Origin: Intoshia linei
Taxonomy: Eukaryota; Orthonectida; Rhopaluridae
Assembly (NCBI GenBank): GCA_001642005.1
Contig: LWCA01000092.1
Location: 1 to 56,049, forward strand
DNA: 56,049 nucleotides
Reading direction: 5' to 3'
The translations under genes and the position numbers were made by a program. The notes beneath the pieces were generated by a model, which was not told the origin of the DNA, searched no databases, and saw only the letters and a list, made by a program, of their open reading frames with translations. Positions 48,101 through 56,049 of this stretch are shown piece after piece. Numbering within the stretch: the stretch's first letter is position 1; the number at the start of each line of letters is the position of its first letter.

Positions 48101-51100
48101 AATTTGATATCCTATTAACTAGGGGTGTCAGACTCAATTTGCATATGGGTAAGATATGAAAAAAAATTATTACGGGGTTCGCACAAAAAAATAACTTCAT
48201 TAATAAAATTATTAAACTAACAGTTTTAATTAATTAATAAAATAAAATAAGAAAGACTAGCTCAATTTTTTTTGATGCTTTGAATACAATTTAAATAATA
48301 TAAATACCCAGAATTCAAAAAATTAAATTGTTAATAAAATCAAAAAAAATGAACTAGAAACAAATTTAAAAACATAAACAGTATAACTGAACATGGAGAA
48401 CAATATTATAAAGTCGGTACCATGTTTAACAACTCAAAAGCCAATTTCCGTTAAAATAAAGTTTAGTTTTAATTTATCCATAATAGCGATTAATTTTAAT
48501 TTTAAAGCGATATTTAAAATGGCAAACGTAGCTCGAATAGATAGCGTTAAATGCTTTTTGATTGCAAATTAGTTTTTCTATTTTAAAAATACACCTTTTT
48601 AGTGCTAAATGCCCATTGAATGCTAAAATTGTAATTATGAATAAATAAATCATGAAAAATATATAATAAATCTGTAAAAAATTTTATAACGTTGTCTAAT
48701 TGACACCCCTTCTCTTAACTTACAAATAACTCAATCTTGCTAAAGCAACTTATATAATTAATTAAATTAAGATTCAGCGAACATTTTGTGGTGAAATAGG
48801 AGTCAGTCGAGTTTAAATTTTAAGTCTATCTATAAGTATGAGTCTTGCATATCTTGTCCTGTAGGTCACTTAAATTGAAATAATTATATTTCATTTTCTA
48901 AAGAATGGTTTATTATATTATTTTTTATAAATTTGTATTATATCAATAATGCGTAAACTTTTCAGTGATTTTATAATATAGTGACACAAACTTTCATAAT
49001 TTCTGTTTAATGTGATTATTTTTATAAGAAAAGAAATGATTTCGTAATAAAGGGTCCAAAAAATTATTTTTTTAATTATAATATTATATGGATAAGTCGT
49101 CAAATTTTTTTTAATGCGAATTTGGGTCGCCTAGTTAAACAGGTTAGAAAGCGCTTGTGTAGAGAGTAAATCTAAAAATCGGCAGATAATTCAAATCACC
49201 TTGCTCTAAATATTAAACCAACTTACCTTATCAAGATGGAATTTGACATTATCGGGTTTAGCATATAATACATATGGACTCATTGCAACATGAATACCAT
49301 CAATTTTTATCGATATAGTATAAATTCCTGAAGTTGGTGGTGTATAATTAATTTCAATGACATCTGACAAAATATTTTTGACAGTATACTTGCAAGGCAA
49401 ATCGGAATCAATGGTTATATCTACAAAAAATTATATAATGAATAAACTTAAGACATTACCAAATTCTTTGCTAGTCATATTTTGATTTGAATCTATTCTG
49501 AAACAAGTCGTGTAGCCTGCTATGGCACGCTGAATACCTGGTCCATAACAGGTAATTGAAGTATATTTTGGATGAGTTACGTTAATTTCATAAGGAGATC
49601 CGTTAAATGCTAGGCTTCCACATTTAAGTTCCAAATAATATTTTCCTTCTTTATCAGGGGTATATTCAAAAAAGTAATCACAACGTATTTTGTCTTTAAA
49701 AGATAGGTTTAATTCAACAAATTCTTCTGTAACTTTAATTGGAATTATTTCGTCGATTGTTTCGTCTGGATTAATTAATTTCACTGAAATTTCTGAATTT
49801 TTAGAATTTTTGTTTTTTATAAACACTGGCACAGTTTCTCCAGTTTCCATTCCATTCTTAAGTATTCCTTTTCCATAAGCTTCACAAGCATTTATATTAA
49901 CGAGACCGCCATCCGTATCAACTGCAAAATTGCAGAAAAATGGAGACCCATAAACTTCGGTTTCATCATAGTAAACATAAATGTAATGATTGCCACTTTC
50001 TACAGGATAATAATCGGCCACAAATCGTTGGTAATCTTCATTATAACAAACGTTAATGTCACATTGGGAATCATGTAATGAATTTTTAATTTGTACTTTA
50101 AGTTCTCCAACGTTTTCAGATTCTTTATCCAGTTTAGCATAAATTATCTTTTTTTCTTTAGTTTTTCCATCAAGTAACCCAGACCCATAAAGTTGAACAG
50201 TATTAGGTTCATAAGGTTGTATATATAGACAGAAAGGGCTTTCCGAAATTTCATCGTTTGTATCTAAATCTTTTATGCGAACCTCGTGGTTTCCAGCTTG
50301 AGTGGGCTTATAAAGCAACTTTAAAACTTTATCGTCTAATACTAGCACAGGAGAATCTGTAGATCCATCTGGACAATCAACGGAAACTGAAAAACATTCT
50401 GGCGCTTTTGTTTCCATAATAGGAACTTCACAAATTGTAAATTCTTCGTCTATATTAAACCGCAATCCAGCTTCGAAATCTAATAAATCTTTTACAGTGA
50501 CATCCTGTCCTTCAATTGTATTTTTATCTTCTGTCAGCACTTTTTTAGTAGTTAATAATGCAATATTGATTCCTGAAACATCAGCATATAATGTAGCTTG
50601 GCCAGCCATTTTAGGTTTTAAACTGTAAATGTACAAACCATCTTCAATTTCTTCTAATAAACAATCGATAAATGTATTGTCAGAGTTTATTGTGTACATA
50701 TTTAAAATACATTCATTGTAAGGATCTGCTGCTCTCAAGTCCACTTCAATTTCTGTTACACCGTTTACTGTGACACGATCTGGTAATTTTGTCATTTTTA
50801 TTTTAGTTGGGTCAAATTCTGGATTTATATCCACGACTGTGCACAAGAATGGTGAATTTTTAACTTCTTCATCGTCCTTCATAATGTGAATTTTGTGTTC
50901 TCCGAGGACATTTGGAACATATTCCAATTGCATAGTTTTATCGTCAATTAATTTTTCAGTAACTTCAATTTTTTCTCCGGTAGGATCAATTACTTTGTAA
51001 GACATACTTTCAAATTTCTCATTGTCTTTCAATTTAATTTCAAATTTAGCTGGCATTCTGGCTGGAGATGATTCTAAACCACCACCAAAACAATCAATTT

Positions 51101-54100
51101 CTATCACTTTTTCAGTGCCAATGTTTACAGTGTATGGGCTTTTTGGTATATGTGTCGTACCACTCAACACCGTAACAGTATATTCACCCGTTTCTTTATA
51201 TTTTGGTTGGATTACAAATATATCGTTTAATACGGATCTTTTCAATCCCAAATACGACAAACAGTGCTTAATCAGATTAAACGAGTGTCTTAATTTGATT
51301 GCTTCATATACTGTTTCTTTATTACCATTTACAACTTTACATGTCAAATTTACATTTCCACCTTTAGATGAATCTACATAAATGTTACAGTCTGTGTCGT
51401 TTATACTTAACCCATCTTTTAATATACCACGTCCGAATATTTTAATCAGATTTGGATTGAAATCTAAATATCAATTAGAATATTGAAAATGTACTATATA
51501 TTACAGGATGATGAAGCATCAACGTCAACAACATATGGAGTTGGAGTTAATATAACCTTTCCATGGTTTATGTCAATTTTTATTATTCCAGATTGTTCCG
51601 GTGTATAAGTTAAAGTATGAATTTTCTTTTCGGGATCATATGCACCTGTAACCTAATTTAAAAAAATTATAAAAATATAATAAAATAATCTAAGCTAACA
51701 ATTTAACAATTAATAAATATTAATCTAATAATGTAATAAATCTATATTAATTTTAATATAAATAGGGTTGTCAAATATACTTGGCGTCAAGAAAAAAAAT
51801 TAATTCAAATGTTAAAACAAATCATGGCACACAAACTAGGATTTTTGGGCTAAGAATAAATTTTTTTATTTTTACAACATAAATTAAAACGTTCACCATA
51901 GTTACTTTAACGTTCATATTAAGTAAAAAATAGGATTAAAAATTATAATTTGTATATAGGCCTATAATATTACTGTTATATGTATTTTAATTTCTTGTGA
52001 ATTTTATAACAGTGTCAATTTTTTTTATTTTACAATTATTAAAATCAATATACCACAATGATATCATTTTTCATATTTTTGATGGATACGTTCAGTAATG
52101 TATCATCATAATTTTTTTCTTGTGGTGCAATTTTAACATAAAATGTTGTTTCCATTCCCATCCATATTTTATCTTCATTAGCATATTTTTGAATGCCCAC
52201 TCCTGCGCCATAAATGGTTACATTTTCAGGGTTTATCATTTTGTAAATTGGAGCATCATCTGCTAACACGGCAAATTTGAATTGCACCAAATATGTCATT
52301 AAGCTAAGTTTATCTACATTGGGTTGGACTAAATCTTCAGGTTGCATGAGCTAGATTTTATTAAATTTTTTTATTTTCAAGCAACCTTTTTAACAGCCAA
52401 ATATTTATCAGCCAAATCCATGGCTGTAACAGTTATTTCTAACGGAGTATTTTTACTTTTGTCATAATCGAGATATAATCCTAAATATATTTATTTTTAA
52501 ATACGAAACCACGAGGCGCACATTATGAATAAAAACTAAGAAAGTAGTAATAAATTAGATTTGACTTAGACCAGTGGTTCCCGATTCAGATAGTGTACGG
52601 TCCACCATTTCAAAATATTAAGTTTTTTGGACCCCAAAAGAAACATGAAATATAAAACATTTATGAAAACATGGTTTTTTAAAGTTTTTTTTTCAAAAGA
52701 TTTAATATAATAGGATTTTTTATTTTGGGTTTTGGATGAGTAAGTTATTGCTTATAAGATTTGGTAAAATTGGATTTTGAAAAAAAATATTGGAAAAAAA
52801 GAATATTTCCCTTAAGCATTGGTAAAATTGGATTTTTATTTTGGAGTTGGAATAATAAGTTTTTTTTAAAAGATTTGATAAAATTGGAAAAATGGAATTT
52901 TTCACCTGAAGGGTTTAAAATTGTGTTTTTTTAATGGTGAGATAAAAGTGGAATAAAATTGGGGTTTTTGAAATAATCATGTAGCGGTCGTCTAGGCTTT
53001 GGGATAAATTCCCAACATCTGGCAAATCTGTAATAAATATTAAAAATTATCCTATATAAATTAATAAAAGTTTTGTAAAATGGTGGCCTAATTTTTTCAA
53101 ATTGAGCATTCAAAAAATAATATTTATTTTGTGTGTTAAATTTAAAATGTCAAGTTTATGTCATATCACCAAATATTTAAGATAATATATATTTTTATAT
53201 TTTATTTAAATCTCACGGACCTCAGGAATATAGTTTTGAAACCTCATGGGTCCAGGGACCCTAATCGGGAACCAATGATTTAGACTATCTTTGTCTTTGA
53301 CTAGCATTCTGTATGGCCTAATTTCTTCAAGTATCTTTATTTATAAAGTAATATTTAAAGGTGGACAGTTCAAATAACTTGGGGTCGTTCACTAATGACC
53401 ACAGGGCACAAAAAATGTTAAGTTCAATTGCATTTCATTACAATTCATAATAATTTAAATGAAAATATCCGCGAAGATTAGATAATATTCTAAAGGTGCC
53501 GCCTGAGTCATATTTTGTAGGATATATGTCTAGCATTTTCCTTATGGACATTTCTAATTACTCAAATAAGAAAGCAAAAAAATAACCTGGTGCGGTATTG
53601 TTAACCATTTTAGCTATTCTATGTCCATCTTCCCATCCTAGAATTAAATAAATATAGTATAAACACCAAAACATTTACCTTTTGAAATATCAGGAATTTT
53701 TTCATTTAAAACAGATCCAATCCAATTGATAAGTTTTTGTTGTGATGTCATTTTTTCGGAAGATTTTTTTTTTTTTTCTATGTTGTCATCAACGTCGTCA
53801 AATTCTAATTGTTGAATTTGATAATGTAAAATTAATTTCCAGATAAACCCTAATACCAATTTTTTGTCAACCTCCAAAAGTGCTTTACTATCTATTTAAA
53901 CATATTAATAAAAAAAGATGTATGATAATGTATTCATATATTCAAATACCTATAGATTCAAAAGTAACCCCATCCTTGTTGAAATGTTTCAGAGCAATGG
54001 AAATGTTATCAAGTTTTTGATTAACCATTCGAGATCGTTTATTATACCTTGTAATCTTTTTTTTAGACAAAGCCTCATATAATTTAATCACAATCATGTC

Positions 54101-54394
54101 ATTAAAGTCTGTTGATAAGTCATTCAACTGATATCCACTATCAATTAAACAGTTTCGTATCCATGCTGTAAATGTTCTCCTTTGCACACTTACCCAATCA
54201 TTTGAATTATCTAATAGATTTAATTAATAATAGCTAATTAATCAACCAATTACTAAACTAATTTTATCAATAAAATTCACTTTTTCAAAATTCGCAACAG
54301 ATAATTAAAAACAATAAAAATATAAAAACCATTTCTTCTAAATTACCTGTGACATATGTTTAACTTTTAGCGCTTTTTTAATTTTATATTCCAT
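45122..54394 (-). CDS. FLN: Second filamin, C-terminally truncated tandem copy
   Basis: Paralogue lying 5' of the full-length filamin on the same strand. Exons: 54347-54394 (uncertain), 53950-54210, 53679-53891, 53587-53637, 52386-52480, 52054-52350, 51505-51652, 49460-51463, 49227-49420, 46188-46757 and 45122-46135; exons 2-11 stay in frame and encode about 1615 aa. CH1 (DWVSVQRRTFTAWI; VNQKLDNISIALK), CH2 (GWEDGHRIAKMVNNTAPG) and about 13-14 Ig repeats align with the long copy, including equal exon lengths of 95 and 194 bp. It ends shortly after the region matching long-copy residues about 1600, so the last repeats and the dimerisation repeat are absent. The first ATG exon ends in phase 0 while exon 2 needs phase 1, so the true start is unresolved. 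Intron 46758-49226 carries three repeats. Confidence 0.85.
46968..47560 (+). repeat. Dispersed repeat copy C
   Basis: It starts tccttacttatataatatgg and carries all family landmarks: cttagaattttataaagtcc, caaactcacatcttatgggt, tatatacgctgatacggatc, acagttgtatcctgttaaca and gaataagtgacgacttcacg. It is the most complete copy in the window together with copy A, and lies in an intron of the short filamin. Confidence 0.8.
47667..48051. mobile_element. hAT-type MITE, 385 bp (family shared with 52.6 kb)
   Basis: The left end is CAGTGATTTTCGATTCAAAT and the right end read inward is CAGTGGTTTCCGATCGGGGT. It is flanked by TCTTAGAT (47659-47666) and TCTTAAAT (48052-48059), 7 of 8 matching. It shares the interior phrase 'cgtctaggctttg' and a run of line-like 'aaattggatttttcccttaa' phrases with the 52572-53277 element. 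Confidence 0.85.
48121..48712. mobile_element. hAT-type element, 592 bp
   Basis: The left end is AGGGGTGTCAGACTCAATTT and the right end read inward is GAAGGGGTGTCAATTAGAC. The GGGGTGTCA end is common in hAT elements. It is flanked by TATTAACT (48113-48120) and TCTTAACT (48713-48720), 7 of 8 matching. No ORF of note. It is only 70 bp from the preceding MITE. Confidence 0.8.
52572..53277. mobile_element. hAT-type MITE, 706 bp (same family as 47.7 kb)
   Basis: The left end is CAGTGGTTCCCGATTCAGAT and the right end read inward is CATTGGTTCCCGATTAGGGT. It is flanked by ACTTAGAC (52564-52571) and ATTTAGAC (53278-53285), 7 of 8 matching. The interior repeats variants of 'ttttaccaaatc / ggtaaaattggattttt' several times and has 'gcggtcgtctaggctttggg'. 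It lies in an intron of the short filamin. Confidence 0.85.
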
Positions 54395-54804
54395 ATCAAT
54401 CAAAAAATATTAAATAGTGTATATTCATTCAAGTATTGACTTTGGCGCAATTTTATTAGATAAAGTCAGACAGGTAATATTTATTTGTTATATTATTTCA
54501 AACCAAAATATATTACTCTCTAAAAATAGTAAGGTCACAATATAATTTATTTCATTGTATTTTATTAATTATTATTTATAATCTACTTTCATCCCGATAA
54601 AATTTTAGTCATCAATCAAACATGTATAGATGCATGACTTGTAAATCATTAGGCAACATTATTATAAACCAATATGCAAGTTAATGATGTGGTTAGTGGA
54701 TTAAATTTAATGGTTGTTCAAATAACATTTAAATACACACCTTAATTTAACTAACGTATTGTACTTCTACAAGTCAATAAAATTTAAATAAGTTTATTGT
54801 TTAG
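54395..54804. other. Intergenic between short filamin and piggyBac relic
   Basis: AT-rich and without ORFs or recognisable repeats. It should contain the promoter of the short filamin (minus strand), and possibly its true first exon, given the phase problem of the exon at 54347-54394. Confidence 0.45.
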
Positions 54805-56049
54805 TTACAATTTCCAAAAATAATAAAATTTTTGGAAATGAAATAAATAATATTTATACAGCAAACATTTATGACAACTGTATACTATTTGACGATTTGA
54901 ATGATTCCCACATATTCTTTTATTGCAACCACAGCAAATACGAGGTGTTGAATTTTTGCAATTTTGTGAGCAAATACCATATTTAGGAAAGTATGAATTT
55001 GTAAATGAAGGGATATCAAATTTAATTCTACAAGTTAGCATTGCATCAATTATATCCTTATGAAACCCACCTACTGGCAATGATCTGTGTTGCATGTGAT
55101 CCATAACTAATTCCATTCCAAAATTTTACATGAATTCATAACGTTTGTGTCGATGATGAACTTTATTAAATTTGTATAAAACAGGAATTAATGCAGGCGA
55201 TATTTATAGTGTTCATAAAATAAGAATATGGCCATCTTCTGGTTTTACGCTGCACAGAATAACTTTGACACAACTGATCTACTGTGTCTACCCCGCATTT
55301 TGATTTATTGTAATATAAAATAGACCTAGGCTTTTTGGAATCAGCATCTATACATCCTTTCACGTGTAAAGTTGACACTAACAATACTTGTTTATTTTTT
55401 TGGGAAGATATGATACAAGTGTTACAATATTTGAATAGAAAAATTTGATAGATGGGATAATTAAATGTTTTGTATTTGATATTTCAATTGGTAAATCACA
55501 TTTGTTTTTTCGATTTGTTCCAATGTATTGTAAATTATTTTCACATAAATACTTAATAGACTCAAAATTAGAAAAAAAATTATCACCAGTTACTGTCCTA
55601 CAAGAAAATAAAATAGTTTTAGTTATAATTGATACAATATATGGAGCAGTTAACTTTTCAGACGCTATCAATGATTTATCTAAATATGGTAAACCGTCAA
55701 ATGTATATTTTGATAACAATTAAAAACAATTTCATTCCGTAACGTGCTGCTTTCATTGGCATATACACACGAAATTTTACACAACCTCTAAATGGAATGA
55801 GTTGTTCGTCAATTACAACATTTTCACCAAATATAAATGATTTTCGACAATTTTCAATAAATACCTCCCGTATATTACGAAACGCAGCAAATTTATCATT
55901 TTTATTTCTTGTTTGTACATCAAATCTTAAATTTGTCGAAATGTCCCTAAATCTATTTAAAAACATCGTTGCTCTGAATACTCTGAATGTCTCTTCCAAG
56001 AAGCCCACATTTCCACATCATGGTAGCATTTTCCTTACTACTTTTGCAT
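54805..56049 (-). pseudogene. Broken piggyBac transposase, runs off the window edge
   Basis: Cut-and-paste transposase of the piggyBac family. Read from the right edge: NLRFDVQTRNKNDK, VVIDEQLIPFRGCVKFRVYM (first catalytic Asp), TVTGDNFFSNFES (second Asp), LVSTLHVKG, NKSKCGVDTVDQLC (third Asp region) and RWPYSYFMNTINIA. It ends in a C-terminal cysteine-rich zinc domain (CSQNC, CCGCNKRICGNHS, CHKC, about 54880-54980). The frame breaks at about 55.72, 55.39 and 55.19 kb, the second at an A/T run, and an in-frame TAA lies at about 55.13 kb. It is therefore a non-coding relic even though the catalytic Asp residues survive. The N-terminal part lies beyond the window, and no terminal repeats were located. 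Confidence 0.88.

Overview
This is eukaryotic nuclear DNA, very AT-rich, and the gene set points to an animal or a close relative of animals. Six genes are recognisable, all split by introns: a PAXBP1/GCFC1-like protein, a P5B-type (ATP13A) cation/polyamine pump, a mitochondrial CoA carrier of the SLC25A16 type, somatic-type cytochrome c, a ZRANB2-like splicing factor, and two tandem filamins. Many introns are only 33-45 bp with GT..AG ends. Micro-introns, low GC and divergent proteins would fit a reduced animal such as a myxozoan or an orthonectid/dicyemid. That placement is inference, because the sequence alone does not fix the species.

Layout. 1-5.6 kb is intergenic DNA with DNA-transposon debris. 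5.7-10.65 kb (+) is PAXBP1, reconstructed as 16 exons and 845 aa. 10.75-25.2 kb (-) is the P5B ATPase, ending tail-to-tail 99 bp from PAXBP1; its introns are swollen by miniature transposons. 25.2-27.1 kb has no supported gene. 27.1-30.7 kb is a compact cluster: SLC25A16-like (+, 323 aa), cytochrome c (-, 107 aa, 34 bp from the carrier's stop) and ZRANB2-like (+, 239 aa, divergent from cytochrome c across 213 bp). 30.84-44.96 kb (-) is filamin A-copy, 12 exons and 2337 aa, complete from two calponin-homology domains to the C-terminal dimerisation repeat. 45.1-54.4 kb (-) is a second, shorter filamin (about 1.6k aa) that stops before the C-terminal repeats. 54.8-56.05 kb (-) is a broken piggyBac transposase.

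The exon joins for PAXBP1, SLC25A16, cytochrome c, ZRANB2 and the long filamin all keep frame and give totals divisible by three, so these models are reasonably firm. The N- and C-terminal joins of the P5B ATPase and the first exon of the short filamin are not resolved.

Much of the non-coding DNA is non-autonomous hAT-type elements (CAGNG..-type inverted ends, approximately 8-bp target duplications, often 6-8 of 8 bases still matching). There is also a hAT transposase relic, a nested insertion, a pogo-like 120-bp MITE and a dispersed repeat of about 0.5 kb in at least five copies. The genes do not form a single pathway. Cytochrome c and the CoA carrier are both mitochondrial, PAXBP1 and ZRANB2 are both nuclear RNA/chromatin factors, and the filamins are actin crosslinkers. 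I saw no tRNA, rRNA or CRISPR, and no clear new multi-gene system; the most unusual item is the truncated tandem filamin.
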